NCBI GenBank assembly: GCA_030686995.1
Contig: CM060684.1
Location: 11,827,897-11,891,896 of the forward strand
From: Artemisia argyi
Lineage: Eukaryota > Streptophyta > Magnoliopsida > Asterales > Asteraceae
Reading direction: 5' to 3'
Length of the DNA: 64,000 bases
A program made the position numbers and the translations under genes. Of the stretch, positions 1 to 24,956 are shown one piece after another (positions within the stretch are counted from its first letter, which is position 1; every line of letters starts with the position of its first letter). The notes beneath the pieces were generated by a model that had not been told where the DNA came from, did no database searches, and worked only from the letters and a program-made list of their open reading frames with translations.

Positions 1-11
1 AGAATCCAACA
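1..11 (+). repeat. Last 11 bp of a solo LTR (duplicate of the one ending at 48421)
   Basis: The first bases of the window are the terminal CCAACA end of the 695-bp LTR that is complete at 47727-48421. The sequence after it matches 48422 onward. The A1 gene therefore probably carries the same LTR insertion as gene E, and the insertion predates the A1-A2 / E-F duplication. Confidence 0.7.
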
Positions 12-998
12 AAAAAGGATCATGAGAAAGGTGGTAAAATGGCCACATTAAGCAGGTTGGATTGTTTTTGTACAAGGATCATATCATTTGAATATAGATA
101 TTTTGCTTACCAAGTAACTTAATAGGTTTATGCATTATACTTACACTTCAAGCGCACCTCTCTATCAACATAATCACTCTAAGGGTCTAATCAGTAGACC
201 GGTGATAAAGCGCATAAAAGCACCCTTTCTAAATACTACTACAGGTCATGGCCAAGTGACCTTTGGATTAACGATATTTAAGTGATCCATTAACCAAGAG
301 GATGTGGCTTCAAATATCAATCGAGATATATGTGACATTAGGTGGTATAATAGGTATGTGATTGTTAATCTTTCAAAAAATTAATAACCTACTCATCATG
401 AAAGTTAGTCATGCATTCACATATTTTTTGAGCACTATCACACTCATTCATTCTTGCCGGAGGTCTTCCTAGAAGCAGTCTCCTTACCTTTGGGTTTACC
501 CAAAGGGTAGGGGTATGACCTGTCTACATTCTACCTCCCCTATACCCCGCTCAGGCGGGATTGGGTATCGTTGTTATTGTTGTTGTCATGAATGTTAGCA
601 TGTTGGACAATATATCATTTACTTCAAAAACCGTATATTAATTCTACCAACATGTAAAAGATATAATGACAAGGTATGTTTATACGTGGACCAAAAACGA
701 TAAAATCACTGGTGTGTCTCCAAGGTCCATGTGTGGGTACGAGGCTCTCATGTGCGAATAGCGATGTGCCATAATCTAAGCCAGTCTTTAATGCAGCTAC
801 TATAATTTCTTATCCTTTGCAATTGCACAAATTTATGATTTCCTAGCTAGCATCTTCGGCCCCTACTATTCATGTCAAAAATGCTTTTACAACTTATTAT
901 ATGCATGTGTGTACTAACACTAAACACTTATAGAGCTCCTTACGGACAACTTATTTCACAAGATTGAGGCACGATAAAAGCACTTTTAACTAACATAC

Positions 999-2166
999 CA
1001 AGAATTCCCATGTAATAAGAAAGAGGAACATCAGTATGTTGAATCTTGAATAGAGACTCAGGAGCACTGATAATGCTGTATTCTTCCCATCCCGTCAATC
1101 CCCAAACTAGGTCACCTATCTTGAAGTTTGCATGCCCAGAATCCACCACTTTTGCGACTCCAGATCCTGATAGAGGCTGCAAGATGGAAATTTGTACATG
1201 AGACTCAAGCTCAAATAGTAACATTACATGTTACTATATTTCCGTTTGTGTCAGTAACATAGTTACATGAGTCGTTAAAGCTGTCCTTCTTTGATTCAAT
1301 CTTTATTTAGAAAACAGATGAGGTTTTCCCTATTCAGTTTACCTAGAGAGGGCGAGTCTTTCATTCAAATATACACGGCCAAAATGGATTATTTCCTAAC
1401 CTTACTTTTTTATTCAATCTTTGATTCACTTTAAGTCATAATAAGCTCAGAAAATATGACCTTATGAAATATAAGAGTCAAATATACTCATAAGAAACTA
1501 GTTCACATAATCTTAAACAAACACCCCCTAAAAGTGTTTTGACACTATGACAAATCCTTTAAAAAATTAGATCACATAATCATATCCTTTCCCGTCCGAA
1601 AAGTGCATAACCATATCTTTTTATGGAGTATATTATAAAGGAAACCTACACATGATCCAATCTCAGATTGCAAAATTTTTCCTATGTCATCAGTAGGGAA
1701 TAACCAAAAATTCTATTGCCTATTGGTCAAATCCTAGCTGTGATTAGGCAAGGGTCTCGAATTCTACTCCATCTTTCAAATTACTTAATCACCCTAGGTG
1801 TGAAAATTAAAAAGAAAATCGATCTACGGCACTATGATCTATTAATGAATCATACCTCATTTCTTACACGGGGTCATACAGTAGTTTTTAAATGCATAAA
1901 ATATACAAATAAGCAAAAGACTAGCTTATATAATTACGTACCAAACCAGGAGTAAAAGAATTAGGACCTTCACTTTTAGTCATGCGAGCACGCATGAAAG
2001 GGTAACACGACAAATAAAGATTCTTAACAAGTACACCATTAGAACCTTGTGGAAGTTTAAGGTTAATCATTTCGGATGTTTTAAGGATCATGTCGGATTC
2101 TTTAGGAAATCCAGTAACATAGTCTTTGAATATTATTTGTTTGTTGGTGATCATTTGTTGTTCCAT
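999..2166 (-). pseudogene. 2-alkenal reductase-like gene A1, exons 1-2 only, cut by window edge
   Basis: Two exons of an NADPH-dependent alkenal/one double-bond reductase (MDR family) read on the minus strand. Exon 1 is 2166-1942 (75 codons, start MEQQ, ends ..FTPGL before a GTACGT donor). Exon 2 is 1176-999 (178 bp, begins PLSGSG, contains [12 protein letters not shown] LTGWEEYS and ends LSYYMGILG). Both are open. Exons 3-5 would lie left of the window. Odd residues compared with its paralogues: LSCYPF for LSCDPY and TPGL for TPGS, both shared with copy E. Because the window opens in the end of the LTR that cut exon 3 of copy E, A1 is probably disrupted in the same way. This is inference, since exon 3 is not visible. 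Confidence 0.8.
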
Positions 2167-2512
2167 GATGAAAATGTTTTTTGTTTGGCTTGAAGGTGAA
2201 GAGATGGAAATAGTCAAACAGTGTTGAAGTGCGGTGCCATATGAATGTTTTAAACATGTGTTGTACTATGATAGAGATGTGAGTGGATATGATTGTTTGG
2301 GTTAACATGTTTGAATTATGACCATGCAATCTTGATATTTTGATAAGATTAAAAGGAATCAAATTATTATGAAAAGCATAAATTGCAAAAACTGTCCTTA
2401 TGTCCAAATCGCAGGTGCAGTTTTAATAACATACGTACAAAATTGCATGAACAATCTTTGTGAGGAACTCCCGTTTTACTTTTTTTTCACACGAAGAAGT
2501 GATTTGAGTTAA

Positions 2513-2802
2513 GAGCAAAGGGTATCATAACCGGAGGTTAAAGTTTCACCTACTGCCACTTCAAGAAAAAGTGCTATGAGTTTACACTAAGAGTAAAGGG
2601 TATCATAACCAGAGGTTAAAGTTTCACCCACTGCTACATCAACTTTAACATTTTCACCTTTAACTAAAAAAAACACCCTTTGCCGTTCAAAAAAAAAAAA
2701 AAAAAAACTAAAAAAAAAAACACCCTTTATCATAACTCAACCTTAACTAAACTTTAACTTTAAACTATTTTCAAATTCAACCCCGTTTGAAGGGGGTAAA
2801 AT

Positions 2803-2852
<50 letters not shown>

Positions 2853-2994
2853 TCAAACTAGCCTTAACACGAGGTTAAAGCTTTAATGTGCCTTGTTAAC
2901 GAGGCTTTAACTTCGTCCCCGGTGTGGTTAACGAGCCTTTAACGCAAAATGGTGAAAGTTTCACATTCTTATTTGGTTAAGGTACCGCATGCTC
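2513..2994. mobile_element. Tourist-like MITE with poly-A and poly-T runs
   Basis: The ends are inverted (GAGCAAAGGGTATCATAACC on the left; GGTTAAGGTACCGCATGCTC on the right) and flanked by TAA at 2510-2512 and 2995-2997, as expected for PIF/Harbinger MITEs. The duplicate locus near 51200 lacks it. The left end is repeated inside (about 2513-2560 and 2588-2635), which suggests a nested or tandemly duplicated terminus. A T run of about 48 lies at 2803-2850. Confidence 0.55.
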
Positions 2995-3434
2995 TAAGTA
3001 TTTTTAGCACTGTATTTACGCTATAAGGTGGTAATGAAGATGAAAAAGACAAACGGCCCGATTCGGGGTTTTGAAACTCTGATAGTTTTGAGAAATGTGC
3101 TTGTGTAACAGATGGACAAAAATGAGGAAAAAAAGTATGATAGCATACCCAATCCTACCAAGCTGGGGAGGTACAACGTAGACAGATCACACCCCTACTC
3201 AAGGTTAAAAAAAAAAAAAAGTGCATCCTAAAAATTAAAGCTTGTCATTTCAGGTTTATTTAATACCAAAACTATATATTTCATAACTAGTTGTAAAATA
3301 TCAAGGCAACATCACACCTGACATCACAATGACCACATATTGCACAAATTTATTCCTTACATACAATCTCACTCTTTCACCGAATTAAACCCAAAAAGTA
3401 TTCATAGTAACACCATTTAGCCTAAAGACATAGA

Positions 3435-7056
<3,622 letters not shown>

Positions 7057-7413
7057 GAGCACTAGGTGTAGTGAAGAGGCAAAACCTCTTCATTCGGGTC
7101 CCACCCCTGCCACATCACCCAACACCTCAACTTCAACTATCCACAACAAACCCCCCCTCACCAAACAACAAACCTCAACTTCCTCATTAGGGCCTCACGT
7201 CAAATTATACACCTAATATTCAAAGGGAAAGAAAAAAAAAAAAAGAAAAAAGAAAAGAAAATGGAATGTCAGAATCTCCAGCTCGTCGTCGCCACGGGGA
7301 GGTAGCCAACGGGGAAGAACGGCAAGCATCATCTGGTGTAGTGAAGAGGAACGGCTCGCCGTTGACTCTTCCACGGACGACGAGCCTTCCTTCTTCATCT
7401 ACACCTAGTGCTC
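7057..7413. mobile_element. Tourist-like MITE, 357 bp
   Basis: Inverted ends GAGCACTAGGTGTAG / CTACACCTAGTGCTC are flanked by TTA at 7054-7056 and 7414-7416. The paralogous flank of gene C at about 21115-21130 shows the empty site with a single TTA. Open frames inside it are short and low-complexity. A 3-bp TTA duplication with long TIRs points to PIF/Harbinger. Confidence 0.8.
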
Positions 7414-7644
7414 TTAGGCTCCATATTCTTAATCTACAGCTCCCTTGCAACTTACAGTGGGACCACCGAGCCAAAAGTGAAGAGCATGTTGAAATGTTGA
7501 ATCATGAAAACATGTCGTGTATGTAAAAACATCAGATCCCTACTCAACCATTTGAAAAATTGATCAGCCTTAGTGACAAGGTCAACATTCTTACATTTGC
7601 AACCACAAATGCAAAGGAACAAGTTTCGTTAGTTTTTCGTATAG

Positions 7645-8015
7645 CAGGGGAATAGTGTCGTTAAGTTCAAGTGTATGTCGAATTAAGTCTAAAGGTGAAA
7701 GATGATTATTTTTGAATTCTTTTTATATTTTATGAAAGCGAATTAAAATCTTAGGTTTTGAAAGATAGTGCGGAATTAGTTGCTAGTCAACTAACCCAAA
7801 AACTAATTTTATAAATGACAATAAAAGTAAATGTGGTGAACTACTTATAGTGAGACAAACGTGTTTATTTAGATTTCACTACTCATAGTTATCTTTTATT
7901 GAATTATTGAATGTCACGGTGCAGTTGTTTTAGTTGAAGCGTTGTATTCCTTAATACCAGTCGTGAGGCTGTGCTAAATTCCCCAACTCTATAATTATCA
8001 ATTTCTCTTACAACC
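7645..8015 (-). repeat. Relic Athila-like LTR fragment, antisense
   Basis: Read on the minus strand, this matches the R/U5 part of the LTRs at 24957-26399 and 30219-31661. Shared pieces include the GGTTAGTTG.CTAGCAACTAATTCCGC-type block near 7775 and the CTAATACTAGTCGT-type block near 7960. It is much diverged, with no terminal ends or target duplication seen, so it is an old fragment. Confidence 0.6.
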
Positions 8016-8117
8016 TTAAGTTAATTAAGCTATTATAAGATCATCAATATCAACTCATGCATTAAATACAACGAGAAAAACCTATATTGCACATATACTT
8101 ACGTTTTCTAAGACATT

Positions 8118-8350
8118 CACTACTACAAAAAATGGCTTTTAGACCGGTTGTAAATGCCTTTTAGACCGGTTACCCAACTGGTCTAAATGGGGGAGGTCTA
8201 AAAGATGAAAGTCATATAGACCGGTTGGAGCATCGGTCTAAAAGAGTATTTTTAAGACCGGTTGTTAAAGTAATATAGACAGGTTGGAGTTCCGGTCTAA
8301 AAAGGTACTATTGAGACCGGTTTTTATCATTATAACCGGTCTATATGTGA
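8118..8350 (+). mobile_element. CACTA-type transposon terminus with subterminal repeats
   Basis: It begins CACTACTACAAAAAATGG and is followed by about nine copies, in both orientations, of an AGACCGGTT core up to 8345. A CACTA start plus clustered subterminal motifs is typical of En/Spm ends, where the transposase binds. No matching opposite end was found, so this is probably a solo or truncated end. Confidence 0.6.
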
Positions 8351-9266
8351 ATTTTATTTAAAAAAAATACCAATCCCAAACACCTCATTTATATGCAGAT
8401 TCGGCCCTCATTATAAGCATTTTTCTAAGTGAAAATGCTTGTAAAAAATGTTGCTAGGATTGCTTATTAATATCAGGTATAAAAGGTTGTTTGGGATTGT
8501 TAATTGAATATATCATATATTTACGCCCGAGAATAGGCAAATGCAAAGAAACATACAGTATCCTTCAAGAATTAAAACCAAACAAAGAAACGTTTTTAAG
8601 AATTACAAACCAAATACAAAGAAATAGGGACATTGCGACCACATATTGCAGCATCCCTTTCAACCATCATGCCAAACAATAACTACATATCAGCGGTTCC
8701 AAACACCACCTCCAAACAGTACCGTCACTTTCACTTGCTAGGCTAAGTTTTCTAAGTGTATCATTTATTATCTGTCAAGTTTAAAGCAGATATCTCAACA
8801 TCTTTTCCTCTAAGCTAGTTACAAAAAGAAAGTCAGCCAGTTTTCTTAGCCTAACGTGAATCAATCAACTAAACAATAGACAACACATCAATAATTAATT
8901 ACTAGGTTTCATTAGATCTAAGCAAACACTAAGGTAATTAAGCTAGCATGTTAAAGAGAAGAGAAGATAAACACATAGTCAATAACAAATCTCAATATCA
9001 TTTCACTCTGAGTTACCATTGTTGGTTAATAATTCTTGTGTTTTGATTGTGTTAGCCTTTAATCTTTTATAGATTCTCGTTAAGTACATTACACGTTGGT
9101 GATCTATCACCCATCATTACACATAGTCTTACATATTTATAGTAAAAAAAAGTAAAAACGGCCACGGGAAATACTCTGGTTATAGGGCATATACGCGTAT
9201 ATGTAAATAAACATTTCGCTCTCCTTAAATAACCTGGAAGGAAAAAAAAAAAAAAAACAAAAAAAA

Positions 9267-9305
<39 letters not shown>

Positions 9306-9496
9306 ATGTGTGCATGCGTTTATATTTATTAACTAGTTGCACACACTTACTACTTTCAACCAACTCTCTTTGACCAAATCAAACCAGTAGTACCATGATC
9401 TAACACATATTCATAGTTCATTCTTCATACTTAATACACTTGTTTTGTAAGCATTGAATTTTACAAATTTATATGTAGCCTAAACATACATATAGA
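8351..9496. other. Intergenic, 3' flank of gene C
   Basis: No gene is seen. From about 8980 the sequence is collinear with 42170-42656, the 3' flank of copy D. An A-rich run at 9241-9303 is longer here than in D. The remainder is unassigned. Confidence 0.5.
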
Positions 9497-20426
<10,930 letters not shown>

Positions 20427-20658
20427 AGGTTTTGCTAATAGCAACCCTAAGAGTTGTTGTTAAGAGTTTGGTTTTATAACATATGAACTAATGAATGATT
20501 CTTATTGGATGACATTTCTGGTAAAAGTAGATTAAATCCCTAAAAACTGGATACACAACAACAATTCATTCTCATTGAGTGAATTAATTTCTTACAACTA
20601 ATTGTAGTAAAGATGATCATATTAACCACAACCCTTAGGGTTGTCGTTAGCAAAACCC
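20427..20658. mobile_element. Mutator-type MITE, 232 bp
   Basis: Inverted ends of about 35 bp, beginning AGGTTTTGCTAATAGCAACC and ending in its imperfect complement (..AGCAAAACCC), are flanked by a 9-bp duplication TATAAAATA (20418-20426 and 20659-20667). A 9-bp target duplication is the Mutator signature. Confidence 0.8.
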
Positions 20659-21112
20659 TATAAAATATAGGAGTATAAAGTGTAAGTGATTATTTGTTTA
20701 TTATCTAAAGTTATTAAAAAATATAAAGACTTAAAATTTTACACTTAACTCTATATAATATATTTAAAATTCAACGCTAAAGTTTTATTAATTACCTAAT
20801 CTTTTTTTAAGTTTTTGCTTTCATAAATTTGACACCTATATTTTTATGTGTTTTTTTCCCTCAACCAAATTTACCACAAAATTTATTAAAGTTTGACTAA
20901 AATCAATTTAATTTTGACTTTTTATTGCCCAATTATATTGCTTGATTTCGCTATGTGTCAAAATCATGCTCTCATATTAGCTCAATTTTTTTCTCAATAA
21001 GAACGATTTTGCAAAATCACCTCGAAATAATGTAATTATTTTATAATATAAATTATTTTCGAATAGAAAATCTTCCTTAACAAAAAAAAATTACATCATT
21101 TTAAAACAAAAA

Positions 21113-21292
21113 ATAATTAGTTAGGCTCCATATTAGCTCCTTTGCAACTTAAAACAAAAAACAATTAGTTAGGCTCCAATATTAGCTCCCTTGCAACTTA
21201 AAACAAAAACCAATTAGTTAGGCTCCATATTAGCTCCCTTCCAACTTAAAACAAAAAACAATTAGTTAGGCTCCATATTAGCTCCCTTGAAT
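21113..21292. repeat. About 3.7 tandem copies of a 48-bp unit upstream of gene C
   Basis: A unit with cores AATTAGTTAGGCTCCATATT and GCAACTTAAAACAAAAA repeats nearly four times. The A2 paralogue has one unit, split by the Tourist MITE at 7057-7413. It is a local expansion in the 5' flank of the intact gene. Confidence 0.85.
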
Positions 21293-21488
21293 CACGAAAA
21301 CATGTCGTGTATTTAGAAACATCTAATCCCTAATCGACCATTGAAAAATTGATCTGCCTTAGTGACATGGTCAACATTCTTACATTTGGACCACAAATTC
21401 AAAGGAACAAGTTTCGTTAGTTCTTTGTATAGCGCCAATTCCAACCTATTGTATATCAAATGAGTCAAATCATGTGAAATAATGTATA

Positions 21489-22059
21489 CAGTAAAACCTC
21501 TATAAATTAATAGTGTTGGGACCGGGATATTTTATTAAATTAGTGAGATATTATTATATCGATAAATTAATAATTTATTGATTTAAAAAGGTTTTACATG
21601 TGACTTTTAAATTTTCAAGTACAATATGTAGCACTAGTTACAATGTAATTAGCAAGAGAAGAAAAATAAATTAAAAAAACAAGTTTCAGTGTATACTAAT
21701 TAGAGATAAAAAATAAATTACAATATATACTAGTTATACATGAAAAATAAATTAGAAAAACAAGATCCAATATGTACAAGTTACGGTGTACTAGTTAGAC
21801 ATGAAAAATAAATTGCAGTGTATACTAATTAGAGATGAAAAATAAATTGTCACATGTATATTATGAAATTTTTTAGTAATTATTAATTTATAATTTTTTT
21901 GGGACCAACATAGATATACTGGGGGTTCAAAAAATTATTATCTTATTATTTTATCGATTGGGGTCCAAATTTGTACTGGTTTCAAGTTGGGACGGGACAA
22001 ATTATTAATTTTATCGAGGTTATTAATTTATCGAGTATTAATTTATAAAGGTTTTACTG
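21489..22059. mobile_element. Emigrant-like (pogo/Tc1-mariner) MITE, 571 bp
   Basis: Ends CAGTAAAACCTCTATAAATT and the inverted copy ..TAAAGGTTTTACTG are flanked by TA on both sides. This terminal sequence matches Arabidopsis Emigrant as I remember it. No transposase frame is present. Confidence 0.88.
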
Positions 22060-22676
22060 TAACTTTATCAGGTGCAAAAGGTTAATAACCGGTAATCCGA
22101 ACTGACTCACAATCAACTGTATTTTTATACTTACTTGGTATGAATTTTAGTATTGTTGATTAAAATTTATATTATTTAATTATAAAAGAAAGACTTTGAA
22201 ATAAAATTCTTTTGATTAAATGTGTAGTAGTTGCTTCAAATAGTTTTATTGTGAGCCTGTTTGAGGAGCTGCTAACTTTTTGTTATACAAATAATTTTCT
22301 CTAAAATAAATTAGTTTCGTTCGGATACATTAACTTCAAGCTTTTATTTCAAATAAATAGCTCTTAAATGAAAAAGCTGATTCATAAAGCTTTTTAAACA
22401 TTTTGGAGCTGTTGTGATGCCTAGTGATGTCACTCTCCATTTCTACCTTGCTGCTGTGGTGGTAGGTTGAGTAGTTTGATAGAATGGAGGTGTGAAAATG
22501 TAGCTAGATGGTAGATGCTTCTTAAAAATGTGAATTGATATAAAGAGAATGGTTGAAGTAGTATGAAATGGTGAAGTTTGAACTGTTCTGTTATGATGAT
22601 ATCAATATGGTCTGATATAAAAATCAAGTAATATCTGATATCGGATGACATTGGATAGTTTTGGTTAGTTTGTGTT

Positions 22677-22793
22677 GGGTTATTACACAAAAATGTTACT
22701 AAAGTTTCACAAAAATTTGCTTTTAGTTACTATAGTTTTTTTTTTTTATTTATTTTTTTTTTTTTTGTTTTTTTTTTCAAAGAGGTTACCATT
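22677..22793 (+). repeat. Left terminal inverted repeat of the MULE
   Basis: It is complementary to 32763-32849, longer because of a T-rich expansion near 22738-22777. Weaker similarity continues inward to about 22920. In MuDR-type elements the TIR carries the promoter; here it would drive the GRF gene. Confidence 0.88.
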
Positions 22794-23058
22794 CTTTACG
22801 GGTTTGATTAATTTGGTCACTCGACATTTACATTATTTGCAATATGATCACTTTGATAGTATGTTACCGGCTGAATACAAGCTACCTATGCCAACTTAGC
22901 CATAGTTTGGCAGGCTGGTTTTCCACCTCACCTAAATTTGTCCACCCGTATTTTCCACTAAATTATAACCCTTTATAACCCCCCTTACATACCTTTTCTT
23001 TATCTAATAAAACCCTAATCTCACTCAAATATATCTTCTTCTCCCAAATCTCCAAACC

Positions 23059-23367
23059 ATGAACATCCTATGTGGCTGTGGTGAACTAGCAAGATGTCGA
23101 ACTTCTTGGACTGAAAATAACCCCGCAAGAAGGTTTCTTGGTTGTCCCAATTTCTTAGATCCCACAACCAATTGCAACTTTTTCCAATGGGTTGATGCCC
23201 CATTACCAAATCGTTGGTACCAAGCAAGGATGTATGAGCTCCATTTGAATAGGAGGAATGCACAAGAGCAACTTATTGAAGTGAATAATCGAAACTCTCG
23301 AATTCTCTTCTACAATAGGCTGTTGATTGTGTTGCTTGCTGGGATGGTTCTTATCAAGTTTTTCTAG
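23059..23367 (+). CDS. Small GRF-type zinc-finger protein with C-terminal membrane segment, carried by the MULE
   Basis: The protein has 102 residues and is complete. Residues 1-46 form a GRF zinc finger: ligand-like Cys5 and Cys7 (CGCG), Cys29 (RRFLGCP) and Cys39, plus the conserved RTSWTENNP and FFQWVD. Residues 50-80 are charged and likely helical or coiled-coil (RWYQARMYELHLNRR). Residues 82-102 are hydrophobic and predict one membrane segment near the end. Small plant proteins of this design are known (At4g04775-like); GRF fingers in other proteins bind single-stranded nucleic acid. The gene lies just inside the left TIR and converges on the transposase, about 400 bp apart, the position of mudrB in maize MuDR. 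A TTTATAACC box near 22971 may be its TATA. That it serves transposition is inference. Confidence 0.8.
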   Translation: MNILCGCGELARCRTSWTENNPARRFLGCPNFLDPTTNCNFFQWVDAPLPNRWYQARMYELHLNRRNAQEQLIEVNNRNSRILFYNRLLIVLLAGMVLIKFF

Positions 23368-23764
23368 TTTTCTTAAGATAGTATTGTAGGTTAAGATGGT
23401 TGTGGTCTTTTGGTTTCTTATGGCAGTAAGTAGTGGTAGGTTTGTGGGATGTAGTGTGTTGGTTTTAGTTTGTCAAGTTTATGGTATGACAAGTCTTTTG
23501 TAATAGTTATGATCCCACATGTTGTAAAAACTAACTCCAGCAATGAAATTATGAAGTGTTATGTTTATATTTTGTGTCATTCTACAATACTATCAATAAT
23601 AGAGTTACACAACATAAATGAAAGGGAACTTTAGACAACATAAATTTATACAAAAGATGCAACATAATGATTATGTTGATCTATTACCACTGAAAGAAGG
23701 TTACACAACAGTTATAGGTTATACAAAAGATGTTGTGAGATGTTGTGTACACAACATTACCAAG
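23368..23764. other. 3' region between the two convergent MULE genes
   Basis: This is probably the 3' UTR of the GRF gene (GCAATGAAATTATGAAG near 23540). The 23765-23881 edge holds three copies of a GGGTTGATCATGATCT-like unit at the truncation point of the transposase. Confidence 0.5.
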
Positions 23765-24892
23765 TTACAAGGGTTGATCATGATCTTTGATACAAGGGTT
23801 GATCATGATCTCGCATTTATATTTCTTAAGAATCAAAGCAATTAACTCTCTCACTTTGATACATGGGTTGATCACGATCTTTTTTGCATAGTTGAAAGCA
23901 ATCCAATTACTAGTGACTAAGGTACCAAATTCAAAAGTCCTACAACATGCATGCTCCTCATTCAATGTCTTAATTTGAAAGGTCTTTTCATTTGACATCC
24001 AAGATGCCCACAATCTGAATGGACATTTTCTATCCTTGTCATCTCTACAACATTTAGCAAGAAGTCTCTTAGGGTTATTTACTTTATAATACAACTTATA
24101 ACCACCAGCCAAGGCATAATATGTCAACATTGTTTTAAGTTGTTCAATTGACTCAAACTTTTTACCTAAATGTGGTTTCATTAACTTCCATTTGATATCA
24201 GGATTATGGACTGGTCAATGATCACCTATCTTATCCTCATCCTCATGTGAAACACTGTTATACTTAGGAGCCACATCATCTTCAGCATACCCATCCCTAG
24301 GTAACCCATTGTAAACCCTAGCCAGAAAGTTCTCATCAAACGTTTTCTTACTTTTTGTTTTAGGAGCAGGGTCTGGTCTCTTAGTCCTAACTTCAAAAAG
24401 TTCATCTTCACCATCAGATAAGTGATCTATAGATGCAGTGTCACTCTCTTCTTCAGTATCATACTCAAAGATATTATAGTCACCCTCTAAGTCACTATCA
24501 CTATCATCATTTGGCTGGATATTTTCAACATGGGGTAAAGCACTAGGGGAAGTGGCATCATGTAATTCAAACACAGAGTGAGACACATATATATCTAATA
24601 CATTATCATATTTTTCACCTAATTCAATGAATTTTTTTAAGTCAGCTTCATTTTTTAAGGCTCTCAGTCCTGACTCTAAGTCTAAACCAGGAACAACATA
24701 AAAAAATTGTTGGATGTCACTAGAACCTTCACTTACTAAAAGTTTAACTAAACCAACATACCCCAACTCAGAAACATTAACATTTGGTATTTCACTCAGC
24801 ATGTCATATTCAAAAGAAAAAGGATCCCTTACAAATACACCACCACGGTGAAATTTTATGAGAAAAGTGGAAGTTGATGATGAAGATGCCAT
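23765..24892 (-). pseudogene. MULE transposase, N-terminal part only (PB1-like plus MuDR DNA-binding domain)
   Basis: The first frame, 24892-24215 (225 codons), holds a PB1-like domain as found at the start of many plant MULE transposases (HRGGVFVRDP, ELGYVGLVKLL, LDIYVSH), then an acidic stretch. A stop at 24215 breaks the frame. The second, 24181-23765, has the MuDR DNA-binding region (GKKFESIEQLKTML, CCRDDKDRKCPFRLWAS, EEHACCRTF) and the start of the next helix (INPCIKVRELI). The DDE catalytic core and the SWIM finger are absent: the sequence ends in short tandem repeats, then runs into the 3' region of the GRF gene. The element cannot move itself. The stop between the two frames may be a lost intron or a real mutation. 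Confidence 0.82.
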
Positions 24893-24923
24893 CTAAAACA
24901 AGAAAAAACGAAAAAAAAGTGTT

Positions 24924-24956
24924 AATTTCTTTTTGGGTAAAAGGTCAAAAGACCCG
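24924..24956 (-). mobile_element. 3' tail of an ORF1-only retroposon, interrupted by the Athila-like LTR
   Basis: Read on the minus strand it is CGGGTCTTTTGACCTTTTACCC followed by an A-rich tail, as at 47500-47543, 49267-49320 and 49711-49747. The rest of the retroposon continues at 31932-32396, beyond the Athila-like insertion. Confidence 0.6.

Noticed and set aside
1921..2217. Upstream start MTISIS for A1 exon 1
   Set aside because: All paralogues begin at MEQ; the extra codons are 5' UTR.
7213..7526. Frames on both strands of 84-86 codons
   Set aside because: They run through a Tourist-like MITE and its edge; no domain and no conservation in the gene C flank.
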